A program made the translations under genes and the position numbers. The notes below the pieces were generated by a model. It saw nothing but the letters and a program-made list of their open reading frames with translations, ran no database searches and was not told the DNA's origin. Positions 8,535 through 16,696 of a stretch of 64,000 nucleotides of DNA are shown here, in pieces. This DNA is from Salinibacter sp. 10B (GTDB lineage Bacteria > Bacteroidota > Rhodothermia > Rhodothermales > Salinibacteraceae), in the NCBI RefSeq assembly GCF_002954405.1, contig NZ_MQWC01000004.1, positions 4,138,790-4,202,789 on the forward strand. The letters are read 5' to 3'. Within the stretch, counting starts at the first letter, position 1. Each line of letters begins with the position of its first letter.

Positions 8535-9626
8535 ATGGCCGCTGAGACCTCCGCGACCGACGACGTGCTCGATCTTATTCGTCCCGCCGTGCGGAACGAG
8601 AGCGAGTACATTGTGGGCACGCCCCCGGATATTGAGGTCAAGCTCAACCAGAATGAGAGCCCCTACAATCTTCCGGACGAACTGAAAGACGAGTTGCTGG
8701 CATCCTTCTCGGAGGTGGAGTTTAATCGGTATCCCACCGAGCAGCCCGACCGGTTGCGCCGGGCTCTCGCCGAGCACAACGACGTGCCTGCCGAAAGCAT
8801 TATTGTGGGCAACGGCTCGAACGAAATTACCTACACGTTTGGGCTTGCCTTTCTCGAGGCGGGCGCCCCGATGGTGCTCCCCCGCCCTCTCTTTTCGCTC
8901 TACGAGAAGGTAGCGCGTCTTCAGGACGCCGATCTTACGCAGGTACCGCCCCGCGACGATCTCCGGTTTGATACCGATGCGCTCGTGCAGGCTGTGCAGG
9001 ACACCGGGGCCAAACTCACGGTTCTTGCCACCCCCAACAATCCCACCGGTCGGGCCATGCGCCTCGACGAGGTTGAGCGGATTGCCGCTGCCTCCCCGGG
9101 CATGGTGGTGGTCGATGAGGCCTACGTCGAGTTCAACTCGGAGACCAGCGCCGTCCAGTTGCTCGATGACCACCCGAACGTGATCGTCCTGCGCACCCTC
9201 TCGAAGGCGTTTGGGCTCGCGGGCATCCGCATTGGATACCTCATGGCCCATCCGTCGGTGGTGCGGGAACTCATGAAGGCGCGGCTCCCGTTCATGGTGG
9301 ACCGATTTGCGGAGCAGACGGCCCTGGCGGTTCTTCGTCGTCCCGATCTTGTCGAAGAGCGGGTCCGGCAGATGCAGGTCTCCATCACAGAGGTGAGTGA
9401 GGCCCTGAAGACCTTCGACGAGGTCGACGTCGTGCCGTCGGAGGCAAATTTCGTGATCTTCACGACCTCAATGCCTGCGGATAAGTTACAGGAACAGTTA
9501 GCTGATCAAGGGGTGCTCGTACGCAACATGAGCGGGTACTCCGAGCTGGAAGGGTATCTCCGGGTCAATGCGGGCACCCGCGCGGAGAACAAGGCTTTTC
9601 TGACTGCGTTGGAAGAGACGCTTTAG
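8535..9626 (+). CDS. hisC: histidinol-phosphate aminotransferase
   Basis: A 363-residue class I/II PLP aminotransferase that converts imidazole-acetol phosphate plus glutamate to histidinol phosphate. ATG 8535 gives MAAETSATDDVLDLIRP; the earlier in-frame start would add unrelated sequence. LNQNESPYNLP is the HisC-type N-terminal substrate loop. GNGSNEITY binds the cofactor phosphate, ATPNNPTG and VVVDEAY (Asp194) hold PLP, and TLSKAFGLAGIRIGY contains the Schiff-base Lys224. Placement directly behind hisD supports the histidine role over other aminotransferases of this fold. Confidence 0.94.
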   Translation: MAAETSATDDVLDLIRPAVRNESEYIVGTPPDIEVKLNQNESPYNLPDELKDELLASFSEVEFNRYPTEQPDRLRRALAEHNDVPAESIIVGNGSNEITYTFGLAFLEAGAPMVLPRPLFSLYEKVARLQDADLTQVPPRDDLRFDTDALVQAVQDTGAKLTVLATPNNPTGRAMRLDEVERIAAASPGMVVVDEAYVEFNSETSAVQLLDDHPNVIVLRTLSKAFGLAGIRIGYLMAHPSVVRELMKARLPFMVDRFAEQTALAVLRRPDLVEERVRQMQVSITEVSEALKTFDEVDVVPSEANFVIFTTSMPADKLQEQLADQGVLVRNMSGYSELEGYLRVNAGTRAENKAFLTALEETL

Positions 9627-9763
9627 GCTGGGGGGAGTGCTGCCGAACGACAAGCCACGCCCCCTCAATCGCTAACGTTTCGCGGCCGTGCAGGCCGCAG
9701 GGATCCACGGTCGCAGTCCCCCTGCTGGGGGATGAGGATTGAAATGAATACACTGACACCGCG

Positions 9764-10387
9764 ATGGATTTTACTCGAGTAGACATCATCGGTCTCTCTA
9801 CGAGTCCGTCCAGTGGAGGCGCCTACGCGCTCGTGCTGGGAGAGGTAGAGGGCAATCGCCGTCTGCCCATCATCATTGGTGCTTTTGAGGCGCAGGCGAT
9901 TGCGCTGGAGCTGGAGAAGATCCAGCCGCCTCGTCCGATGACGCACGACCTGCTACGCGATACTTTTGAGGAGCTGGAGGTGGAGGTCACGGAGGTCGTG
10001 ATCGATGAGCTTCGGGAAGGCACCTTCTTTGCCAAGATCCGGTATCGCCACAACGGCGATGAGCACCAGCTCGACTCGCGTCCGAGCGACGCGGTGGCAC
10101 TGGCCGTGCGGGTGGATGCGCCCATCTTCGTGGCGCCGATGGTGCTCGATGAGGCCGGCATTGTGGCCGAAGACGAGTCCGGCATTTCCTCAATCACGCA
10201 ACAGGCGGAGGAAGCGTCGGCGGGGGAAGAGGAGGAAGAGATGGGGGGCACCGAACTCGAGCGGAAACAAAAGCAACTCGAAAAGGCGGTCGAAAAGGAA
10301 GACTACGAGCGGGCCGCCGAGCTCCGCGATGAAATTCAGCGCTTAGAACAAGAGGAAGAGCAAGAGCAGGAGCAGAATAAAAATTAG
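9764..10387 (+). CDS. bifunctional-nuclease (BFN/DUF151) protein with C-terminal UVR motif
   Basis: 207 residues. Residues 1-135 form a DUF151/BFN domain: RRLPIIIGAFEAQAIALELE, then RPMTHDLLRDTFEEL, and the DSRPSDAVALAVRVDAPIFV block. An acidic linker (EEASAGEEEEEMGG) leads to a UvrB/UvrC-type helical hairpin, LEKAVEKEDYERAAELRDEI. This two-part layout is common in Bacteroidota, where the protein is annotated as a bifunctional DNase/RNase. The UVR motif suggests contact with UvrA/UvrB or Clp-type partners. It is followed by a strong intrinsic terminator. The nuclease activity rests on work in other organisms and is not shown here. Confidence 0.88.
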   Translation: MDFTRVDIIGLSTSPSSGGAYALVLGEVEGNRRLPIIIGAFEAQAIALELEKIQPPRPMTHDLLRDTFEELEVEVTEVVIDELREGTFFAKIRYRHNGDEHQLDSRPSDAVALAVRVDAPIFVAPMVLDEAGIVAEDESGISSITQQAEEASAGEEEEEMGGTELERKQKQLEKAVEKEDYERAAELRDEIQRLEQEEEQEQEQNKN

Positions 10388-10437
10388 CTGCGGCCGTCTT
10401 GCGTGACTGGCGCTTCTATGAGCTCGGCCGCTGAACT

Positions 10438-10479
10438 GGGCGAAGCCATGAGGGATTCCCCTCGGGCTTCGCCTTTTTT
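10438..10479 (+). terminator. intrinsic terminator after the BFN gene
   Basis: GGCGAAGCC (10439-10447) pairs perfectly with GGCTTCGCC (10465-10473), with a smaller internal hairpin in the loop, followed at once by six T (10474-10479). It lies about 50 bp past the BFN stop and about 55 bp before bshC, so it separates the two transcripts. Confidence 0.85.
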
Positions 10480-10532
10480 GTTGCCGGGCCCTCTGGTTTT
10501 TCGATTCATCCCCGCGATTTTTCCATCCCCGC

Positions 10533-12173
10533 ATGCCCACCACTGCCGCTGACGTTCGCCGCTGTTCTCCCGCCGATCTGAATGCCTTTCCTGATCTCTT
10601 CGTTGACTACTGCACGAATTACGATGCGGTGGCCGACTTCTATGCCGGCGACTGGCGGGAGGTCGGCGTGCGCCGGGACGTTGCGGAGCGGGCCGCTGCG
10701 CGTCCAGTGGATCGGGAGGCGATGGCCGACGCCCTCGCCGATCAGAATGCGGAGTGGAGGGGTGGGGGTGCTACCCAGCAAAATGTAGAAGCGCTCCGCG
10801 ATCCGGAGACGGTTGCCGTGGTGACAGGCCAACAGGTCGGTCTCTTGACCGGACCGCTATATACCATCTACAAGACGATCACTACGCTTCAACTGGCGGA
10901 CGAGTGGGCCGAGCAGACGGGCCGAACGGTCGTTCCTGTATTCTGGGTGGAAGGGGAAGATCATGATTTTGAAGAGATTGCGGCCGCCCACGTGCTGCGG
11001 CGGAATGAGGTCGTCTCGCTTCCATATGAGGCCGACGTTCAAGAGAATCCGGGAGCAGTTGGACGCCTGCCGTTGACGGATGAGATCGACGACGTCCTGG
11101 ATCGTCTCGACGAAACGCTGCCGGACTCCGACTTTAAGCCGGCGGTGATGGAGCACGTGCGGGCTGCGTATCGGCCTGGAACGCGAATCGAAGATGCGTT
11201 TGCTCAGCTTCTTCGGTCGCTGTTTGAGGGGGAGGGCCTCGTATTTATGAATCCGGACGACAAACGGTTGAAGGAGCTGACGCGTCCGCTTTTTCAGCGC
11301 GAGCTGGACGATCCGTCGACCCCCGCTGCCCGTGTCAACGCGACGAGCCAGGCGCTCCGCGATCGGGGGTATCACGCTCAGGTTCACGCCCGCCCAACCA
11401 ACCTCTTCTGGCTTGAGGAGGGCGGGCGGTATCCCATCGACCTCGCCGACGACGGACACTTTGTGCTTCGTACGACCGATCGGACGTTTTCGCGGTCGGA
11501 ATTGCAGGAACGCCTCGAGGCCGAGCCGGAGCGCTTCAGTCCGAATGTGATCCTGCGTCCGCTCATGCAGGATCACCTTCTCCCCACGGCGGCCTACGTG
11601 GCGGGGCCGGGGGAGGTCTCGTACTTTGCCCAGTACGGCGACGTGTACGAGTGGGCCGGTCTTGAGCGTCCCCTCATCCATCCTCGCGCGAGCGTCAGTC
11701 TCGTTGAGGGGAAAGTGCAAAAGGTGCTCGACAAGTACGACCGCTCGGTGTGCGACTTTCGCGCCCAGCTCGATGCGTTGTTCCAGGAGGTGGTGGTCGA
11801 GACGATGGACGTTGACGTCGACGCAATCTTTCAGGAGGCCACGACGGAGATGCACAAGGCCCTCAACGCTCTCAAACCCGAGGTAGAGGACGTTGACCGG
11901 ACGCTTGGATCCTCCACCGAAGCAGCGCGGGCCACGATTGTCGAGGAGATGGAGGATCTGAAGCAACGCACGGTTCGGGCCGAGAAGCGACACCACGATG
12001 AGGTTCGGGCCCAGCTCCAGAAAGCACAGGTGAATCTTCGCCCACAGGGAGCGCTGCAAGAGCGCGTCGTGAACGTACTGTACTATCTGAACAAGTATAG
12101 CCTTGACTTGATTGGGGATCTCCGTGCGACGCTCAGCACGGACACGTCCTCGCACCAGATTGTTGAACTGTAG
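10533..12173 (+). CDS. bshC: bacillithiol biosynthesis cysteine-adding enzyme BshC
   Basis: 546 residues, the usual length for BshC, which attaches cysteine to glucosaminyl-malate in the last step of bacillithiol synthesis. Recognisable blocks are VAVVTGQQVGLLTGPLYTIY near residue 95, the nucleotide-like VVPVFWVEGEDHDFEEI, LFWLEEGGRYPIDL, and a long C-terminal coiled coil (about residues 410-510) ending in QERVVNVLYYLNKYSLDLI. The N-terminus FPDLFVDYCTNYDAVADFY matches the family start, so ATG 10533 is secure. bshA and bshB are not in the window. The gene implies that bacillithiol is the low-molecular-weight thiol of this organism. Confidence 0.93.
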   Translation: MPTTAADVRRCSPADLNAFPDLFVDYCTNYDAVADFYAGDWREVGVRRDVAERAAARPVDREAMADALADQNAEWRGGGATQQNVEALRDPETVAVVTGQQVGLLTGPLYTIYKTITTLQLADEWAEQTGRTVVPVFWVEGEDHDFEEIAAAHVLRRNEVVSLPYEADVQENPGAVGRLPLTDEIDDVLDRLDETLPDSDFKPAVMEHVRAAYRPGTRIEDAFAQLLRSLFEGEGLVFMNPDDKRLKELTRPLFQRELDDPSTPAARVNATSQALRDRGYHAQVHARPTNLFWLEEGGRYPIDLADDGHFVLRTTDRTFSRSELQERLEAEPERFSPNVILRPLMQDHLLPTAAYVAGPGEVSYFAQYGDVYEWAGLERPLIHPRASVSLVEGKVQKVLDKYDRSVCDFRAQLDALFQEVVVETMDVDVDAIFQEATTEMHKALNALKPEVEDVDRTLGSSTEAARATIVEEMEDLKQRTVRAEKRHHDEVRAQLQKAQVNLRPQGALQERVVNVLYYLNKYSLDLIGDLRATLSTDTSSHQIVEL

Positions 12174-12203
12174 TCTTACCCTCGAATCCCGTCCCTCGAA
12201 TCG

Positions 12204-12857
12204 ATGACCGACGTACCCTCCCCCGACGCGTTGTTCAGTCCTCTCATTGAACACGCCATTGAGTTGTCGGCGCAGTGGCATGACGGCACCTACCGCAAGA
12301 GCGTGTGGCGCGATCCGGCTTTTGAAGTACCCGAAGGACAGGACATCCAGATTCCTGTGATGGCGCACCTCGCCGCCGTAGCCTCCATTGTGCACCGGGC
12401 GGGGTGGGACGAGGTGACAGTGGCTGCGGCCTACCTGCACGACACGATTGAGGACATGAACGAGCACGGGCAGCGCCTACGGCGTAAGCAGCTTCGCGAG
12501 GCGGTAGGGGCCGAAGTGGCGAAGCTCGTAGCACAGGTGTCGGAGCAGAAATTGGATGAGGAAGGAGAGATGCTTCCGTGGCGAGACCGGAAGGAAGATT
12601 ATCTTACAAGTCTTCGGGACGGAAGTCCTGAAGGGGCGGCCATCAGCCTGGCCGACAAAATCCACAATCTCTGGTCGATCAATCAGAGTCTAGAGTCGGG
12701 GGAGGACATTCTAACAGTACTCAGCGGAGATCGGGAGGCGCAGGACTGGTTCCACCGGGCGGTGTTGGAGGCCTCAAAGGCGCATGACGATTCCCGCCTT
12801 GTTCCGATGCGCGAGCGTCTGCAGCAAGAGATTGAACGGTTTGAGGCTCACGAGTAG
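12204..12857 (+). CDS. HD-domain protein, small alarmone (ppGpp) hydrolase-like
   Basis: 217 residues with the metal-binding pattern of SpoT/MESH1-type HD hydrolases: His55 (PVMAHLAAV), His79-Asp80 with Glu83-Asp84 in LHDTIED, and a late ISLADKIHNLWSI Asp. WRDRKEDYLTSL resembles the substrate-side helix of the family. There is no synthetase, TGS or ACT domain, so if active it should only degrade (p)ppGpp or a related 3'-pyrophosphate. The insert RDPAFEVPEGQDIQI is longer than usual. It starts 30 bp after bshC on the same strand and may be co-transcribed. The HD class is firm; the substrate is inferred. Confidence 0.72.
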   Translation: MTDVPSPDALFSPLIEHAIELSAQWHDGTYRKSVWRDPAFEVPEGQDIQIPVMAHLAAVASIVHRAGWDEVTVAAAYLHDTIEDMNEHGQRLRRKQLREAVGAEVAKLVAQVSEQKLDEEGEMLPWRDRKEDYLTSLRDGSPEGAAISLADKIHNLWSINQSLESGEDILTVLSGDREAQDWFHRAVLEASKAHDDSRLVPMRERLQQEIERFEAHE

Positions 12858-12926
12858 AGGACCTGTACGAAGGGCCAACACTGGGGACGCGTTTTCCGCT
12901 CTTTTCGCCAACGCTATCGTTCATAC

Positions 12927-13655
12927 ATGTCATCCGTAAGTGCTTCTCACGCTCTCGTGACCGGTGCCAATCGGGGCCTTGGCCTCGAATGGGTACGCCA
13001 ACTCGCTGATTCCGTCGAGTTCCTGCTTGCAACTTGTCGTCGTCCCGGAGCGGCCGAGGAGCTCAACCGACTTGCTACGAGCCATCCGGATACGATCGAG
13101 GTCCTCTCACTGGACGTGACTGAGCCATCGGCAATTGAGTCGGCTGTGGAGCGTGTACAGCACCAGACGGGAGCGCTGGATCTGCTTGTGAACAATGGGG
13201 GGATCAGCGGGGGCGGGACGGGCGACCGGTTCGGTACCGTCGAAGCAGAGACGATGACGCAGGTTCTGCGGACAAATGCGGTGGGTCCACACCTGATGAC
13301 GCAAGCCTTTGCGGATCTGCTGCGGGCAGGGGCCCAGGCTGATGGCGCAACCGTCGTGAACATCACGTCACAGCTTGGGTCGATTTCGCGAACGTCGGGG
13401 GGCGGCTGGCATAGCTACAAGGCGAGCAAGGCGGCACTCAACATGTGCACCCGCCTACAGGCGGCCGAGCTGAAGGACGACGACGTGAAGGTAGTGGCGA
13501 TGCACCCGGGATGGGTGCGCACCGATATGGGCGGTTCTAATGCGCGCTTATCGACTGAGGAATCCGTCTCAGGTATGATTGAGGTGGTGAAGAATCTGAC
13601 TCGTGAGGATGCCGGGTGCTTTCTCGCCTACGACGGGGAGGAACTTCCCTGGTAA
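12927..13655 (+). CDS. short-chain dehydrogenase/reductase (SDR)
   Basis: A 242-residue classical SDR. TGANRGLG (residues 12-19) is the dinucleotide-binding Gly motif, LVNNGG (87-92) the structural NNAG-type motif, and Ser in NITSQLGS with Tyr164-x3-Lys168 (YKASK) the catalytic set. The HPGWVRTDMGG end resembles carbonyl reductase/sniffer-type enzymes acting on small carbonyls, with no clear substrate. It follows the HD protein by about 70 bp. The family is certain; the specific reaction is unknown. Confidence 0.85.
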   Translation: MSSVSASHALVTGANRGLGLEWVRQLADSVEFLLATCRRPGAAEELNRLATSHPDTIEVLSLDVTEPSAIESAVERVQHQTGALDLLVNNGGISGGGTGDRFGTVEAETMTQVLRTNAVGPHLMTQAFADLLRAGAQADGATVVNITSQLGSISRTSGGGWHSYKASKAALNMCTRLQAAELKDDDVKVVAMHPGWVRTDMGGSNARLSTEESVSGMIEVVKNLTREDAGCFLAYDGEELPW

Positions 13656-13890
13656 GTCCCGTTCCCGCAGGCGTTTCCAGGGCAATTGCATTTTATGTTT
13701 GGCGACTTCCCGGTAAGGTGGGCAGAGTGGACGATCCTCTCCTCTTCTCTCGTTCGCCCGTTCGTTTTGGGCAGAACCGAAGAGCGCAAGGCACGTGAAC
13801 GTCCATCTCCCCATCGGCGCTCCACCATGTGACTGTCCTGCAGGCGTTTCGGGTCGTTTGGAGATTTTCAGTCCTACTTGGTATTATTTG

Positions 13891-13902
13891 AAGCACGTGC
13901 TT
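13891..13902. promoter_or_regulatory. 12-bp perfect palindrome upstream of bioY
   Basis: AAGCACGTGCTT is self-complementary over 12 bases and lies 32 bp before the bioY start. Just upstream is an AT-rich TATTATTTG stretch resembling a Bacteroidota -7 element (TAnnTTTG). The position suits an operator for a biotin-related repressor, but no such protein is identified here. Confidence 0.35.
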
Positions 13903-13934
13903 GTCCCTCAAACCCATAGATTTTGCGTCGGCTT

Positions 13935-14543
13935 ATGACCAACGTTTTTTCTCTTCGATCCTCTCACGCGGCATTCATTGACCGTCTCCGAGAGGAAAAT
14001 GCCTCACTCCTTCTACAGGTGGCAGGTGTGGTGGGCTTTGCCTTCCTGACCGTTTTGGCGGCAAAGATCCAGTTTCGGGTTTATCTCTGGGAGGTGCCGA
14101 TCACCCTGCAGACGGCAACGGTGTACGCAAGTGGGTTGTATTTAGGGACTCGTAACGGCTTCCTTGCCCAGCTTCTATATCTGGCCCTCGGTTTGTTTAT
14201 GCCCGTCTATGCGGGGGACGGATACGGAACGAGTTATCTTTTTGGAGCGGTATCGGCAGGATATCTATTCTCCTACCCACTGGCTGCAGCCGCCATCGGG
14301 GCGCTCTCAAAACGGTGGAAGTCCTTTTCAGGAAGCACGTTCGCCACTCTTCTTGGAGCCGCCATTATTTTCACCATCGGCGTCGTGTGGCTTCACTATG
14401 CCGCGGGGCACGCCACGTGGTATGAGTCGATTGACAAGGGCTTTCTCCGCTTCGTGTTGATCGATGCCGTGAAGGTCGTTGGCGTCGGCCTTCTCTATTC
14501 TGGAACACGATTCCTTGGGGGAGGCTTAAGTGAGGGGGCGTAG
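13935..14543 (+). CDS. bioY: biotin transporter BioY
   Basis: A 202-residue membrane protein, the substrate-binding S component for biotin uptake. It has about six hydrophobic helices. The family-typical block is VPITLQTATVYASGLYLGTRNG followed by AQLLYLALGLFMPVYA (quoted in parts) and GTSYLFGAVSAGYLFSYPLAA. ATG 13935 was preferred over a TTG 12 bp upstream. No ECF ATPase or transmembrane partner (BioM/BioN) is adjacent, so it may act alone or share a common ECF module. No biotin synthesis genes are in the window. The 12-bp palindrome upstream may control it. Confidence 0.9.
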   Translation: MTNVFSLRSSHAAFIDRLREENASLLLQVAGVVGFAFLTVLAAKIQFRVYLWEVPITLQTATVYASGLYLGTRNGFLAQLLYLALGLFMPVYAGDGYGTSYLFGAVSAGYLFSYPLAAAAIGALSKRWKSFSGSTFATLLGAAIIFTIGVVWLHYAAGHATWYESIDKGFLRFVLIDAVKVVGVGLLYSGTRFLGGGLSEGA

Positions 14544-14672
14544 GGACAATTGCCTCTAGGCAGAATTGCGGGCGGCCCTCCGTAGGGCGGCGGGTGGGCA
14601 CACATTTTGTTGTGATCCAGACGACTCCGGGGGCGATGTCTCTTCCTCCTCCGTGATGCGCCGTTTTGAAGC

Positions 14673-15455
14673 ATGATTCCTGAGGTGAGCGCAATGCGCC
14701 ATTCTTCCTTTCCTCCCGAGCTTCGTAAATTTGTTGAATCGGTGGAAGAAAACGCTCAGGCGGCTGGGCACGCCCCGGCTACGGCCCGAATTTTTGGGGC
14801 CTGGGCGGCCTGCTTTGTCCGGTTCTGTACGGTGCACGATCGGGGATGGCGCGAACCGGAGCATGTCTCGCCGTTTCTTGAGTACCTTCAGGGCCGGGAT
14901 GATGTCGACGACGCCTCCTGTGATCGGGCCGCAGACTCGATGGTTTTTCTCTTCGAGAATCTGCTCAAGACGGACGTGAGCGGGGCGGTGTGGCACCCGG
15001 ACCGCCAACAGGCAGAAGAAGAGGAAGAAACGAAGGAAGAGAGTGTAGACACCGAGGCCAAGAAGAAAGAGGGGGAGCAAAGCACACTTCTCACTCGGCT
15101 TCTCTTTCATACATCTCTTCCCATCAACGAAGCCCTTGAACTTTGTGCTGGAGACGTGGATCTGGACGCTGGGTTGATCTACGTGAGCGATCCGATGGGG
15201 ACCCCGAAGCGAATCATCGAACTCCCCGATACCTTGCATGACCCGCTTCGGGACCACCTCGATCGTCTGCGGAAGGAGCATGGACCGCGGTTTTTCGATG
15301 CCCCGCTCTTCCAGGCCCGGGCGATTCAGGGACGTGTCGATCGCGATGAGGCTGAGGAGCAGGAGGCCGATGAGCCGGTGCCTGCCGACCCGCCGGAGGA
15401 AGGAGAGGCCTCAGATCGCCCCGCCTCCCTCTGGGGATATGCCTCAGAAAACTGA
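14673..15455 (+). CDS. degenerate integron-integrase-like protein lacking the catalytic C-terminus
   Basis: 260 residues; ATG 14694 is an alternative start preceded by GGTGA. Residues ~12-100 resemble the SAM-like core-binding domain of integron/phage tyrosine recombinases (ATARIFGAWAACFVRFCTVH, EHVSPFLEYLQ, VFLFENLL). After an acidic linker comes LLFHTSLPINEALELCAGDV, then DLDAGLIYVSDPMGTPKRI and DPLRDHLDRLRKEH, which follow the first part of the catalytic domain ('LLYGTGLRISEALRLRVKDVD'). The catalytic Arg of 'GLRxSE' is Pro here. The later HxxR and the nucleophile Tyr are missing, replaced by an acidic tail. It should not recombine DNA; a DNA-binding or regulatory remnant role is possible. 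No cassette array is visible. Confidence 0.6.
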   Translation: MIPEVSAMRHSSFPPELRKFVESVEENAQAAGHAPATARIFGAWAACFVRFCTVHDRGWREPEHVSPFLEYLQGRDDVDDASCDRAADSMVFLFENLLKTDVSGAVWHPDRQQAEEEEETKEESVDTEAKKKEGEQSTLLTRLLFHTSLPINEALELCAGDVDLDAGLIYVSDPMGTPKRIIELPDTLHDPLRDHLDRLRKEHGPRFFDAPLFQARAIQGRVDRDEAEEQEADEPVPADPPEEGEASDRPASLWGYASEN

Positions 15456-15522
15456 GGGCTTCTGCTCTCGTCTCGTACGCCCCGGGGAGGATCCTTGAGG
15501 GAGCGTTCCCATCTATAATTCT

Positions 15523-15540
15523 TCGAACCGGGCGGTTCGA
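15523..15540. repeat. 18-bp perfect palindrome
   Basis: TCGAACCG (15523-15530), two bases GG, CGGTTCGA (15533-15540). It lies 68 bp past the integrase-like gene, without a T run, so it is not an obvious terminator. It could be a protein-binding or recombination-type site, or chance. Confidence 0.4.
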
Positions 15541-15559
15541 CGATAAGGCGCGGCGCAAT

Positions 15560-15598
15560 AAAAAAGGAGGAGATGACCCAGCAAGGGACACCTCCTCC
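15560..15598 (-). terminator. intrinsic terminator of the Phd antitoxin gene
   Basis: GGAGGAG (15566-15572) pairs with CTCCTCC (15592-15598). Read on the minus strand the stem is followed by six T (15560-15565). It sits about 60 bp past the stop of the minus-strand antitoxin gene. Confidence 0.7.
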
Positions 15599-15657
15599 AA
15601 TCTAATGGGTAGGATTTTTGGGTCCATCCGAAGTCCCCGTTCAACGGACCCGAGGTA

Positions 15658-15876
15658 CTAAAGACTGTCGAGGTCAACCTTTTCCTTAATTGCCTTATAG
15701 GTTTCCCACGAAATTAGGACTGCGTGGGGTTCATTGTTCTTTTGAATGAGAACGCCGTTGTTCGTGTCCCGAACATGATCGATGAGATCTGAGGTCTCCG
15801 ATCGGAGTTCAGTGATCGTTGCAACGGAGTCTACGCCTTCAGTGTTATACATCTGGTGGGGGTAAGGGTAGGTCAT
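15658..15876 (-). CDS. Phd/YefM-family antitoxin-like protein (solitary)
   Basis: 72 residues. ATITELRSETSDLIDHVRDT is the DNA-binding beginning of Phd/YefM proteins. NNGVLIQKNNEPHAVLISWE and TYKAIKEKV complete the fold. The first eight residues (MTYPYPHQ) precede a second Met, which may be the true start at 15852. The family normally represses its own operon and neutralises a RelE/Doc-type toxin encoded next to it. No toxin-like frame is visible within 200 bp on either side, and a terminator closes the gene, so it stands alone. Confidence 0.75.
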   Translation of the reverse strand: MTYPYPHQMYNTEGVDSVATITELRSETSDLIDHVRDTNNGVLIQKNNEPHAVLISWETYKAIKEKVDLDSL

Positions 15877-16088
15877 GAAAGGACGTAGTGAATCCCCTAG
15901 GTGCGGGGATATATGCCCTGCTGAACAGGAAGTAAATGTTCGCCTCTTCTGCCTAGAAAGGTCCCGCCCGATAGCATGTTAACGTAATATTTCTGAAAGT
16001 AGGTAAAAACATCGTCTGAGCAGGGGGGCATGACGTGGAAAATCCCTCAGAGAGTTAGCATGTATGTGTTAGTGATAAGTCTCCTCTC

Positions 16089-16487
16089 ATGTCCGTCTCC
16101 TTTCTTGTGACGTATGGGACCCTCATGCGCACCTACGGGAACCTAGATGCATTCGGCCTCGAAAAGTCCCTAACGTTTCTTTCCCGGTGCCAATTCAAGG
16201 GGAAGTTGTATGATCTTGGTTCGTTTCCGGGGGCCGTTCCCGGATCGGATGTTGTGCACGGAGAACTTTTTCGGTTGACGTCCCCGAGCGTTTGGGACGT
16301 TCTCGATGACTATGAGGGGTACGTCCCGAACCAGGAAGAGGCGTCGCTTTTTGTGCGTCGGAAGGTGTCGCTTCAGCACCCTGCCGACCGGTTGGCCTGG
16401 GTGTACTGGTACAACGGAGATCCGTCGGGGCATCCACGGGTGCCGTCGGGGGATTGGGCAGCGTACACGGATGGGAAGGGAACCTAA
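16089..16487 (+). CDS. gamma-glutamylcyclotransferase-like (AIG2/GGCT) protein
   Basis: 132 residues. LVTYGTLM (residues 6-13) is the substrate-binding loop of the family, YDLGSFPGAVPG the conserved central strand, and DDYEGY carries the likely catalytic Glu76. Family members release 5-oxoproline from gamma-glutamyl amines or peptides. The gene stands alone between the Phd gene (opposite strand) and aconitase. The fold call is good; the substrate is unknown. Confidence 0.82.
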   Translation: MSVSFLVTYGTLMRTYGNLDAFGLEKSLTFLSRCQFKGKLYDLGSFPGAVPGSDVVHGELFRLTSPSVWDVLDDYEGYVPNQEEASLFVRRKVSLQHPADRLAWVYWYNGDPSGHPRVPSGDWAAYTDGKGT

Positions 16488-16696
16488 CAAGGCTCGTTTG
16501 CTCCGATCTCGTGGGCCTTGGGGGTACAGGAGAGCGGAGGAGTCGCCCCGGCCGGCCGATTGACAGGAAGGAAAAAGGGCACCAAACACACAATTTTTAT
16601 CCGGATCGCTACCATCTCCCGTCTGTACACCTTACGTTCTACAGATGCGAAGGGCTGCTTACCCGATCCCGTATATCAACACTACGACAGTACACT

